DNA from: Limnohabitans sp. INBF002
GTDB lineage: Bacteria; Pseudomonadota; Gammaproteobacteria; Burkholderiales; Burkholderiaceae_C
NCBI RefSeq assembly: GCF_027924905.1
Contig: NZ_AP027055.1
Span: 1,860,001-1,924,000, forward strand
DNA: 64,000 nucleotides
Direction of reading: 5' to 3'
Of the stretch, positions 1 through 7,486 are shown piece by piece. The notes under the pieces are model-generated. The model was not told the origin of the DNA. It saw only the letters and a list, made by a program, of their open reading frames with translations, and searched no databases. The position numbers were made by a program, and so were the translations under genes. Positions within the stretch are counted from its first letter, which is position 1, and each line of letters begins with the position of its first letter.

Positions 1-214
1 GACTGGCAGCCAACACGGGCACAAAGGCTTGGCTGAACGCACCCTCGGCAAACAGGCGGCGGAACAAATTGGGGATGCGAAACGCCACATTGAAGGCGTC
101 GGTCAGGGCGCTGGCCCCGAAAGTCGAGGCAATCAGCAGTTCGCGCATCAGGCCTGTGATGCGGGAAACCAGGGTCAAGCCCGAGACGATGGAGGCAGAT
201 TTGAACAGTGACAC
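1..214 (-). CDS. murJ: MurJ lipid II flippase, N-terminal fragment
   Basis: Only the first 71 codons lie in the window; the rest runs off the left edge. The peptide starts MSLFKSASIVSGLTLVSRIT and continues with LMRELLIASTFGAS and FRIPNLFRRLFAEGAFSQAF, the family's first membrane segment and conserved basic loop. MurJ is the inner-membrane MOP-family flippase that moves lipid II to the periplasm for peptidoglycan synthesis. The start is a GTG at 212-214, chosen because it gives the standard family N-terminus; the SD upstream is weak. It is transcribed away from rpsT, a common arrangement in Burkholderiales. Confidence 0.93.
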   Translation of the reverse strand, partial: MSLFKSASIVSGLTLVSRITGLMRELLIASTFGASALTDAFNVAFRIPNLFRRLFAEGAFSQAFVPVLAAS

Positions 215-257
215 GCTTTGGAGTGTAGCGAGGCCTTGGCTGGCCTTTCGGGCGGGC

Positions 258-287
258 TTCGGCACCAGTTTTGGGATTTGCTACAAT
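258..287 (+). promoter_or_regulatory. probable sigma-70 promoter of rpsT
   Basis: A TACAAT -10 hexamer lies at 282-287, 45 bases before the rpsT start. A poor -35 (TTCGGC, 258-263) sits 18 bases upstream. The gap between murJ and rpsT is only 118 bases, so it must hold both divergent promoters. The -10 is clear and the -35 is weak. Confidence 0.5.
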
Positions 288-332
288 CGTGGGCTTTGCT
301 GACATCATCCTCAGACACGTAAGGAAATTATC

Positions 333-632
333 ATGGCTTCAGCCAAACCCAAGAAAAAGAACCCACGCCTGGCATCAGGCCGTAAACGCGTCCGTCAGGA
401 CATCAAAATCAACGCTGCCAACACCTCGTTGCGCTCGAAGTACCGCACTGCGGTGAAGAACGTCGAGAAAGCTGTCTTGGCTGGCGACAAAACCAAAGCT
501 ACCGAACTGTTTGCCAAGATGCAAGCCGTTGTGGACACGATTGCTGACAAAGGCATCTTCCACAAAAACAAAGCAGCTCGCGATAAGAGCCGCTTGTCGA
601 CCAAGGTGAAAGCCTTGGCACTCGCCGCCTAA
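333..632 (+). CDS. rpsT: 30S ribosomal protein S20
   Basis: This 99-residue basic protein begins [20 protein letters not shown] and contains the S20 pattern of three long helices ([17 protein letters not shown], then [20 protein letters not shown]). S20 binds 16S rRNA early in small-subunit assembly. The length matches the family norm of 85-100. A good SD, AAGGAA, precedes the ATG. It is monocistronic between its own promoter and two hairpins. Confidence 0.97.
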   Translation: MASAKPKKKNPRLASGRKRVRQDIKINAANTSLRSKYRTAVKNVEKAVLAGDKTKATELFAKMQAVVDTIADKGIFHKNKAARDKSRLSTKVKALALAA

Positions 633-650
633 TTTATTAGGCAACCAGCC

Positions 651-670
651 CGGGCTGACTGTTCAGCCCG
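651..670 (+). terminator. hairpin just after rpsT
   Basis: Perfect 8-bp stem CGGGCTGA/TCAGCCCG with a 4-base loop, 19 bases after the rpsT stop. Only a short T-tract follows, so it may stabilise the 3' end more than terminate. Confidence 0.5.
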
Positions 671-710
671 CCGTTTGTAACGGGTGCGCTGTCAGCAAAG
701 AAAAAGCAAA

Positions 711-734
711 AACCCGCTCTTGAGCGGGTTTTTT
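711..734. terminator. bidirectional terminator between rpsT and DUF3579 gene
   Basis: Stem AACCCGCT/AGCGGGTT with loop CTTG, an A-run before it and TTTT after it. It lies between convergent rpsT and the DUF3579 gene and can serve both. Confidence 0.85.
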
Positions 735-738
735 GTTG

Positions 739-1059
739 TTAAGTAGCAGATGGGTGCTCGGGCAACAAGCAGGCTTCCACGACTTGCAAGTTGTTGTCTT
801 TGGCGAAGTTCATCACGAAGTTCCAGGCCATGGGCTCTTCGTCGCGCAAGTCGGTATGAACAATGACGCATTTGTTGCCGTCCAGCGTGTTGGGCACACA
901 CCAAGGGGAATAGCTCAAATGGCTGCCGGGGGTAGCGCCACCCGGACGGAATTGACTCATCACGCCCGCCAAACGCTCGGCCCAGTCGCTGGGGCGAAAC
1001 GTGCGTCCTTCTTGGGTCAAACCCAGAATAAAAACTTCTTTGGCGGAGTGTGAAATCAT
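739..1059 (-). CDS. DUF3579 family protein
   Basis: This 106-residue soluble protein begins MISHSAKEVFILGLTQEGRT and carries FRPSDWAERLAGVMSQF and CVIVHTDLRDEEPMAWNF, which I recognise as the DUF3579 family found almost only in beta-proteobacteria. No function is established. There is no signal peptide or membrane segment. It is divergent from argD and convergent with rpsT. Conservation of this position beside arginine genes and rpsT is usual in the order but does not show a functional link. Confidence 0.85.
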   Translation of the reverse strand: MISHSAKEVFILGLTQEGRTFRPSDWAERLAGVMSQFRPGGATPGSHLSYSPWCVPNTLDGNKCVIVHTDLRDEEPMAWNFVMNFAKDNNLQVVEACLLPEHPSAT

Positions 1060-1131
1060 CGGGTAGATGCGCAGGGCTGTTGCTTGAGTGACGGGGGATC
1101 TCCCACTGACGCTCGGGTGACACTATTCTAT

Positions 1132-1143
1132 CTTATATAAGAC
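1132..1143. promoter_or_regulatory. 12-bp perfect palindrome, candidate operator
   Basis: TCTTATATAAGA is self-complementary over all 12 bases. It lies 73 bases upstream of the DUF3579 start and 112 bases upstream of the argD start, in their shared divergent control region. A near copy, TCTTATAGAAGA, lies between mdh and the GntR gene at 12756-12767. The identity of any binding protein is an inference. Confidence 0.45.
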
Positions 1144-1255
1144 TTGTGGCATTTTCATGAATGCAAACACGCCACTGTTTTGTCACACGACAGCCTCTAA
1201 AATCTCATGTCAACGGCTCAACCTTCGTTGGGTCGTTTTTTATTTTGGAGTTGAC

Positions 1256-2452
1256 ATGACCACGCCTGCCGCATCCCCCCATTGCATGAACACCTACGGC
1301 CGTTTGCCCGTGGCTTTATCGCATGGCAAAGGATTGCGTGTGTGGGACACCAACGGCAAGGCCTACCTTGACGCCTTGGCTGGCATTGCCGTCAACACCT
1401 TGGGCCACGCCCACCCCCAGCTCACCCCTGCCTTGCAAGACCAGGTGGGCAAGATGATCCACAGCTGCAACTACTACCACATCCCCCTGCAAGAAGCACT
1501 GGCAGCCAAGTTGGTCGAGTTGTCGGGCATGACCAATGTCTTCTTCTGCAACAGCGGTTTGGAAGCCAACGAAGCAGCCCTCAAACTGGCACGCAAGTTT
1601 GGCCACATGAAGGGCATTGAGAAGCCTGAAATCGTGGTTTACGAAAAAGCCTTTCATGGCCGTTCGTTGGCGACCCTCGCGGCCACCGGCAACGAAAAAA
1701 TCAAAGAAGGCTTTGGCCCCATGATGGAGGGGTACATCCGCGTGCCCGTCAACAACATCGAGGCCTTGAAAAAAGCCACCGAAGGCAACCCCAATGTGGC
1801 AGCCGTGTTCTTTGAAACCATTCAAGGTGAAGGTGGCGTCAAGCCTATGAATACGGACTACCTCCAACAAGTCCGCCAACTCTGCGACGAACGCGATTGG
1901 CTTTTGATGATTGACGAAGTGCAATGCGGCATGGGCCGCACCGGCAAATGGTTTGCACACCAATGGTCAGGCATCGTGCCTGACGTGATGCCCTTGGCCA
2001 AAGGCCTAGGCTCAGGTGTACCGGTTGGCGCGGTGGTAGCAGGCCCCAAAGCCGCTCACATTTTCCAACCCGGCAACCACGGCACCACCTTTGGCGGCAA
2101 CCCCTTGGCCATGCGCGCCGGTGTGGAAACCATCCGCATCATGGAAGAAGACAAGTTGCTGGACAACGTGCTCAAGGTTGGCGCGCATTTGCATGCGGCC
2201 CTGCATCGTGAGCTCGATGGTGTGAAGGGCGTGAAAGAAATTCGCGGCCAAGGCCTGATGATTGGCATTGACCTCGACCGTCCATGCGGCGTGCTGATGC
2301 AACGCGCACTTGATGCGGGCTTGTTGCTCAGCGTCACCGCCGACAGCGTGGTGCGTTTGGTGCCATCGCTCATCATCACCGAGGCAGAGGCTGACGAAGT
2401 GGTCGCCATCCTCGTGCCGCTCATCCAAACATTCTTGGCAGAAGCCCCATGA
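1256..2452 (+). CDS. argD: acetylornithine aminotransferase
   Basis: This 398-residue class-III PLP aminotransferase converts N-acetylglutamate semialdehyde to N-acetylornithine in arginine synthesis and may also act in lysine synthesis. It shows NTYGRLPVALSHGKG at the N-terminus, FCNSGLEANEAALKLAR, IDEVQCGMGRTGKWFA and the PLP lysine in LAKGLGSGVPVGAV (K249). An in-frame ATG 33 codons upstream exists, but the ATG at 1256 has GGAG 5 bases before it and gives the normal family length. It overlaps argF by 4 nt (ATGA), so the two are translationally coupled. Confidence 0.95.
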   Translation: MTTPAASPHCMNTYGRLPVALSHGKGLRVWDTNGKAYLDALAGIAVNTLGHAHPQLTPALQDQVGKMIHSCNYYHIPLQEALAAKLVELSGMTNVFFCNSGLEANEAALKLARKFGHMKGIEKPEIVVYEKAFHGRSLATLAATGNEKIKEGFGPMMEGYIRVPVNNIEALKKATEGNPNVAAVFFETIQGEGGVKPMNTDYLQQVRQLCDERDWLLMIDEVQCGMGRTGKWFAHQWSGIVPDVMPLAKGLGSGVPVGAVVAGPKAAHIFQPGNHGTTFGGNPLAMRAGVETIRIMEEDKLLDNVLKVGAHLHAALHRELDGVKGVKEIRGQGLMIGIDLDRPCGVLMQRALDAGLLLSVTADSVVRLVPSLIITEAEADEVVAILVPLIQTFLAEAP

Positions 2453-3390
2453 CCCAAGCGCTGAAACATTACCTGCAATTCACTGATTTGTCGGCGGACG
2501 AATACGCCTACGTGTTTCAACGCGCAGCGCTCATCAAGAAGAAATTCAAAGCCTACGAAAAACACCACACGCTGGCCGACCGTACGCTGGCGATGATTTT
2601 TGAAAAAGCCTCCACACGCACCCGCGTGAGCTTTGAAGCAGGCATGTATCAGCTGGGAGGCTCGGTGGTGCACCTCACCACGGGCGACAGCCAACTGGGC
2701 CGTTCGGAGCCCATCGAAGACAGCGCCAAAGTCATCAGCCGCATGACAGACTTGGTGATGATTCGTACCTACGGCCAAGACAAAATCAGCAACTTTGCCG
2801 CCAACTCGCGCGTGCCCGTGATCAACGGCTTGACCAACGAGTTTCACCCTTGCCAAATCATGGCGGACTTGTTCACCTTCATCGAGCACCGCGGCTTGAC
2901 CGTGCATCCGCTCGAATGCCTCAAAGGCAAAGTGGTGGCGTGGGTGGGTGATGGCAACAACATGGCCAACACTTGGCTGCAAGCCGCAGACATGCTGGGC
3001 TTCACCGTCCACGTCAGCACGCCCAGCGGCTACGAGGTGAACCCCGCCATTGCGGGCCTGAAAAACACCGATTGCTACAAAGTGTTTGCCAACCCCATGC
3101 AAGCCTGCGAAGGCGCAGATCTGGTCACCACCGACGTGTGGACCAGCATGGGCTACGAGGCTGAAAACGAAGCGCGCAAAAAAGCCTTCGCCGATTGGTG
3201 TGTCGACAGCGAGATGATGGCCGTGGCCAAACCCAACGCCCTCTTCATGCATTGCTTGCCCGCCCACCGCGGAGAAGAAGTGTCGGCTGACGTGATTGAT
3301 GGCCCACAAAGCGTGGTGTGGGACGAAGCCGAAAACCGCATGCACGTGCAAAAAGCACTCATGGAGTACCTGCTGCTCGGGCGTCAGTGA
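2449..3390 (+). CDS. argF: ornithine carbamoyltransferase
   Basis: This 313-residue enzyme makes citrulline from ornithine and carbamoyl phosphate. It shows the carbamoyl-phosphate motif FEKASTRTRVSFEAG (STRTR at 55-59), the EFHPCQIMADL loop, and the ornithine-side motif FMHCLPAHRGEEV with catalytic Cys269. Length is normal for the anabolic enzyme. It starts inside the argD stop and ends one base into the next gene, so argD, argF and the following gene form one coupled operon. Confidence 0.97.
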   Translation: MTQALKHYLQFTDLSADEYAYVFQRAALIKKKFKAYEKHHTLADRTLAMIFEKASTRTRVSFEAGMYQLGGSVVHLTTGDSQLGRSEPIEDSAKVISRMTDLVMIRTYGQDKISNFAANSRVPVINGLTNEFHPCQIMADLFTFIEHRGLTVHPLECLKGKVVAWVGDGNNMANTWLQAADMLGFTVHVSTPSGYEVNPAIAGLKNTDCYKVFANPMQACEGADLVTTDVWTSMGYEAENEARKKAFADWCVDSEMMAVAKPNALFMHCLPAHRGEEVSADVIDGPQSVVWDEAENRMHVQKALMEYLLLGRQ

Positions 3391-3695
3391 TGTCCGCCTG
3401 CACCAGCTGCGGCGCCTGCTGCGCCAGCTTTCGGGTGGACTTCAGCGTGGAAGAAATGGACACGCACGGCGGCTCTGTGCCCACAGGCTTGGGTCAAGAA
3501 CTCACCGCCACGATGTGCCGCATGCGCGGCACCGACTACTCGCCACCGCGTTGCGCCGCACTCAGCGGCAAAGTGGGCGAGAAAGCCACTTGCGGTATTT
3601 ACGAATGGCGCCCCTCCCCTTGCCGAGAGTTTGAAGAAGGCAGCGATGCTTGCCAGCGTGCGCGTATGCGCCAAGGTTTGCCTGCGCTTGACTAA
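3390..3695 (+). CDS. YkgJ-type cysteine-cluster protein
   Basis: This 101-residue protein starts MSACTSCGACCASFRVDF and has later cysteines in MCRM, RCAAL, TCGIYEWRPSPCREF and ACQ, the CxxCGxCC...CxxY...C pattern of the YkgJ/UPF0153 zinc- or iron-binding family. The exact metal and role are unknown. The start is the ATG that overlaps the argF stop (TGATG); a longer GTG-started frame inside argF is less likely. Its position makes it the third gene of the arginine operon, though nothing shows a role in arginine synthesis. Confidence 0.85.
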   Translation: MSACTSCGACCASFRVDFSVEEMDTHGGSVPTGLGQELTATMCRMRGTDYSPPRCAALSGKVGEKATCGIYEWRPSPCREFEEGSDACQRARMRQGLPALD

Positions 3696-3701
3696 CTCAG
3701 A

Positions 3702-4922
3702 TTAGTTGCGGTCATAGCCATACAACCACGGCACATCCATCAAACGCGCACCCATGAGCCTCAAGCCCATGTCGCGACCTAGGCGCATTGGCCCCGTGGC
3801 ATGAAAAATTTGACCGTTGCGCACGGCCCTCGCCTGCACGCGTCCATTGCGTTGCCAGCGGGCTTGGGCGAACTGCTGCAGTCGTTCAGGCACATCCTCT
3901 GCCGTGGCATGGTGCAACTGCAAAGCCAGCTCAGACGCATCCTCAATCGCCATGCCTGCGCCTTGCGCCAAGTACGGCAGCATGGGGTGCGCTGCATCGC
4001 CCACCAGAGCGACGCGGCCTTGCACATGCTCGTTTGCACCCCGCATCGCAGGCCTACCGCACAGGGGCCACAAACGCCAATCGCTGCAAGCAGCCATCAA
4101 GTCAGTCAGCGGCGCACACGCCCCGCGCAATGCGTGGTGCAGCTCGGCCAAGGTTTGCGCTTCTGACTTTTGCGCATTCCATGTTTGCAAGGCCTGCAAG
4201 TCATTGGCATCGTCGTCTAACAAACGCCCCTCGGCCAAACACACCACATTCAGGTACTCGCCGCCACGCACGGGGTAGCTCACCACATGGGCTTGTGAGC
4301 CCATCCACACCGACACATCTTGGCTACGCAAATGCAAGGGCAAGTCGGCTTGTGCCACCAGTGCGCGGTAAGCAATGTGCCCCGTAAAAACTGGCAAATC
4401 ATCACCCAACAACTGTTGACGCAATGGGCTCCACACGCCATCGGCGGCCACCGCTGCTGGGCCATGATGGCGTTGAAGCTGGCCGTGTTGCATCACATCA
4501 AGCATGACGCTATCTGGGGTTTGATGCACACGCTGCACCACCGAATCGCTGTGCACTTGCACGCCTTCACGCGCAGCAGCTTGCAACAACAAGCCGTGCA
4601 AGTCAGCACGGTGGAGGGTCACGTAGGGCGCGCCGTAGGTGCTCACCGCATCTTTCAAAGGCAAGGTCGCCAACACCTCACCCGTGTTCATGCTGCGCGC
4701 ACGTAAACCCGCAGGAAACGCCGCCACTTGCTTAAGTGCATCGCCCAAACCCCAGGCTTGCAAAATGCGTGTCACGTTGGGGCCCAGCTGCACGCCAGCG
4801 CCCACCTCTGAAAACTCAGGTGCGCGCTCAAACACCGTGGCACGCCACCCTGCACGCGCCACTGCAAAGCCCGCTGCCATGCCTGCAATACCGCCACCAG
4901 CAATCAACACATTTCGATTCAT
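3702..4922 (-). CDS. FAD-dependent aromatic-ring monooxygenase
   Basis: This 406-residue flavoprotein resembles 3-hydroxybenzoate 6-hydroxylase and salicylate hydroxylase. It has the N-terminal FAD motif VLIAGGGIAGMAAGFAVARA, a mid DG-type segment (ADGVWSPLR) and the second FAD motif GDAAHPMLPYLAQGAGMAIE. These enzymes use NAD(P)H and O2 to hydroxylate phenolic substrates. The substrate cannot be read from the sequence and no ring-cleavage gene is adjacent. The start MNRNVLIAG is chosen over an upstream in-frame start because it puts the Rossmann strand at the N-terminus. It is divergent from a Bug gene, which may bring in its substrate. Confidence 0.88.
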   Translation of the reverse strand: MNRNVLIAGGGIAGMAAGFAVARAGWRATVFERAPEFSEVGAGVQLGPNVTRILQAWGLGDALKQVAAFPAGLRARSMNTGEVLATLPLKDAVSTYGAPYVTLHRADLHGLLLQAAAREGVQVHSDSVVQRVHQTPDSVMLDVMQHGQLQRHHGPAAVAADGVWSPLRQQLLGDDLPVFTGHIAYRALVAQADLPLHLRSQDVSVWMGSQAHVVSYPVRGGEYLNVVCLAEGRLLDDDANDLQALQTWNAQKSEAQTLAELHHALRGACAPLTDLMAACSDWRLWPLCGRPAMRGANEHVQGRVALVGDAAHPMLPYLAQGAGMAIEDASELALQLHHATAEDVPERLQQFAQARWQRNGRVQARAVRNGQIFHATGPMRLGRDMGLRLMGARLMDVPWLYGYDRN

Positions 4923-5010
4923 ATACGTGATTGTGCTATGCCTGAAGCTCTCAGAAAGTCTACCGTCCAGCCTATGATTTGTGGCATCTGAAAATAAGGA
5001 GACTTCCACC

Positions 5011-5988
5011 ATGAAACGTCGCACCCTCATTCAAGCCGCAGCCAGTAGCAGCTTGCTGCCCCTGTTCGCACAAGCCCAAGACAAGTACCCCAACCCCAGC
5101 AAAACCATCCTATGGATTTGCCCCTACGCTGCAGGCGGTAACGCCGACAGCCGCTCACGCCAAGTGGCCAAAGCCATGGGCACCCTGTTGGGCCAGCCCA
5201 TCATCATCGACAACAAGGCGGGTGCAGGCGGCAACATTGGCACCGAAGCCATTGCTCGCGGCAAGCCCGATGGCTACACCTTGGGCATGGGCAACTTCGC
5301 GCCCTTGGCTGTCAACCAGGCCTTGTTCAAAAAGCTTAACTTCGATCCACTGAACGACCTCACACCCATTTGCTTGATTGAACGCGGTCCCCTCATCTTG
5401 ATGGTGCGCAACGACTCACCCTACAAAACTGTCAAAGACCTCGTGGCCGCCGCCAAAGCATCGCCCGGCAAACTCAGCTACGGCTCGGGCGGCATTGGTG
5501 GCTCGCACCATTTGAGCGGTGCTTTGTTTGAGCACGCGGCCGGCATTGACATGATTCATGCCCCCTACAAAAGCGGCTCTGCCGCAGCCACCGATTTGAT
5601 GGGTGGCCAAGTCCACATGATGTTTGAGCAGATGTATGCCGCCATGCCCTCCATCCAAGGCGGTCGCATGCGCGCATTGGCCATCACCAGCAAAAAACGT
5701 TCGCCTTTGTTGCCCAACTTGCCCACCATGGGTGAGCAAGGCTTCCCCGAGGTCGAAGTGCTCAACTGGCAAGGCTTGATTGGCCCCAAAGGCATGGCGC
5801 CTGAGTTGGTCAAGCAGCTCAACGCCGTGTGCAACCAAGCCCTGCAAACGGCCGAGGTGAAAGAAAAAATCTTGAGCCAAGGCAACGAAATCGGTGGCGG
5901 CACGCCCGAGCAATTTGCGGCGCTCATCAAGGCAGAAGCCCCACGTTGGGCAAAAGTCGTGCGGGATGCGAAAATCGACCCTGAATGA
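5011..5988 (+). CDS. Bug/TctC-family tripartite tricarboxylate binding protein
   Basis: This 325-residue periplasmic solute-binding protein has a signal peptide whose KRRTLIQAAA start resembles a Tat motif, cleaved near FAQAQ. Family markers include PYAAGGNADSRSR, IDNKAGAGGNIGTEAIARGKPDGYT, LSYGSGGIGGSHHLSG and IHAPYKSGSAAATDLMGGQV. An AAGGAG SD lies 9 bases before the chosen ATG. No tctA/tctB transporter genes are near, which is usual for the many orphan Bug proteins of Burkholderiales. The ligand is unknown; divergence from the aromatic monooxygenase suggests an aromatic or dicarboxylic acid. Confidence 0.92.
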   Translation: MKRRTLIQAAASSSLLPLFAQAQDKYPNPSKTILWICPYAAGGNADSRSRQVAKAMGTLLGQPIIIDNKAGAGGNIGTEAIARGKPDGYTLGMGNFAPLAVNQALFKKLNFDPLNDLTPICLIERGPLILMVRNDSPYKTVKDLVAAAKASPGKLSYGSGGIGGSHHLSGALFEHAAGIDMIHAPYKSGSAAATDLMGGQVHMMFEQMYAAMPSIQGGRMRALAITSKKRSPLLPNLPTMGEQGFPEVEVLNWQGLIGPKGMAPELVKQLNAVCNQALQTAEVKEKILSQGNEIGGGTPEQFAALIKAEAPRWAKVVRDAKIDPE

Positions 5989-6020
5989 TTTTCTAGCTGC
6001 CCTGTAAGCAGCAACTACCT

Positions 6021-7388
6021 ATGACCACACTCAAAGCCCCCGAGCTCCTGCTACCCGCAGGTTCGCTCGACAAAATGCGCGCCGCTTATGACTTCGGCGC
6101 TGACGCCGTGTATGCCGGCCAACCCCGTTACAGCTTGCGCGCGCGCAACAACGAGTTCCGCCTTGAGCAAATTGGCATCGGCATCGCCGAAGCCCACGCA
6201 CGCGGCAAGAAGTTCTTTTTGACCAGCAACTTGCTGCCGCACAACGACAAGGTGCGCACCTACTTGCGTGACATCGAACCCATCATCGCGATGAAGCCCG
6301 ATGCGCTCATCATGGCCGATCCCGGCCTCATCATGATGGTGCGCGAGAAGTGGCCTGAGGTGGACATTCACCTGTCGGTGCAAGCCAACACGGTGAACTG
6401 GGCGGCGGTGAAGTTTTGGCAGAAGGTGGGCGTGAAGCGCATCATCTTGTCGCGTGAACTCAGCTTTGACGAGATTGAAAAAATTCGCCAAGAGTGCCCC
6501 GACATGGAGCTCGAAGTGTTCGTGCACGGCGCCTTGTGCATTGCGTATTCAGGCCGTTGTTTGTTGTCAGGCTACTTCAACCGCCGCGACCCCAACCAAG
6601 GCACGTGCACCAACGCCTGCCGCTGGAGCTATGGCACACAAGCCAGCGCTACCGACCCCAACACCGGCGAAGCCATGGCCTTGCCCATGGAAGGCGACTT
6701 TGACTTTGCCAAGTCACAGCAAGAAGCCGAGTCCAGCTTCTCGTCTTGCGGCAACGGCGAGCGCCACCCCGCCGCCGACAACATTTACTTGCTCGAAGAA
6801 AAAGGCCGCCCCGGCCAGCTCATGCCCATCATGGAAGACGAGCACGGCACCTACATCATGAACAGCAAAGACTTGCGTGCTGTCGAATACGTGGAACGCC
6901 TCACCAAAATTGGCGTGGACTCACTCAAGATTGAAGGTCGCACGAAGTCGCTTTATTACGTGAGCCGCACCGCACAGGTGTATCGCCGCGCCATTGACGA
7001 CGCCGTGGCAGGCCGCCCCTTCAACCCCGAGCTCATCACCGAACTCGAAGGCTTGGCCAACCGCGGCTACACCGCTGGCCTGATGGACCGCCGCCCTGCC
7101 AATGACTACCAAAACTATGAAACCGGTCACTCCATTGCACACCGCAGTCAGTTTGTGGGCGAAGTGCGCGGCGTGGCTGACGGTTGGGCTGAGATTGAAA
7201 CCAAAAACAAATTCTCCGTCGGCGACACCATCGAAATCATTCACCCCAGCGGCAACCGCAAGGTGAAGCTTGAGCAAATGAAAGACAAAAACGGCGCCTC
7301 CATCGAGGTGGCTGCAGGCAGCCCCACGCATGTGTGGATTCCTGTGGATGGGCCAGTTGAAGGTGGCTTGTTGGCGCGCATGTTCTAA
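6021..7388 (+). CDS. trhP: U32-family tRNA hydroxylation protein TrhP (YegQ)
   Basis: This 455-residue peptidase-U32-family protein begins with LLLPAGSLDKMRAAYDFGAD and AVYAGQPRYSLRARNNEF and contains the cysteine motif SGRCLLSGYFNRRDPNQGTC followed by TNACRW, matching E. coli YegQ. TrhP takes part in prephenate-dependent 5-hydroxylation of uridine 34 in some tRNAs. The cysteines fit an Fe-S or redox site. The C-terminal beta domain (FVGEVRGVADGWAEIETKNK) is present. It stands alone between the Bug gene and a strong terminator. Confidence 0.9.
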   Translation: MTTLKAPELLLPAGSLDKMRAAYDFGADAVYAGQPRYSLRARNNEFRLEQIGIGIAEAHARGKKFFLTSNLLPHNDKVRTYLRDIEPIIAMKPDALIMADPGLIMMVREKWPEVDIHLSVQANTVNWAAVKFWQKVGVKRIILSRELSFDEIEKIRQECPDMELEVFVHGALCIAYSGRCLLSGYFNRRDPNQGTCTNACRWSYGTQASATDPNTGEAMALPMEGDFDFAKSQQEAESSFSSCGNGERHPAADNIYLLEEKGRPGQLMPIMEDEHGTYIMNSKDLRAVEYVERLTKIGVDSLKIEGRTKSLYYVSRTAQVYRRAIDDAVAGRPFNPELITELEGLANRGYTAGLMDRRPANDYQNYETGHSIAHRSQFVGEVRGVADGWAEIETKNKFSVGDTIEIIHPSGNRKVKLEQMKDKNGASIEVAAGSPTHVWIPVDGPVEGGLLARMF

Positions 7389-7401
7389 ACCGCATCGCCC
7401 C

Positions 7402-7445
7402 AAAACAAAACCCCGCAAGGCTCGCGCTTTGCGGGGTTTTGTTTT
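7402..7445. terminator. strong bidirectional terminator trhP/acnB
   Basis: A 17-bp perfect stem, AAAACAAAACCCCGCAA against TTGCGGGGTTTTGTTTT, with a 10-base loop. It lies between convergent trhP and acnB and provides a U-tract on both strands. Confidence 0.93.
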
Positions 7446-7486
7446 GTCACCCAAGCACCGAAGTGCTGGGTGAAGACGCAGACAGC

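Noticed and set aside
2056-3351. 431-codon open frame on the minus strand under argD/argF
   Set aside because: His/Val-rich peptide with no family features; argF and argD on the plus strand have all their catalytic motifs. It is a codon-bias shadow.
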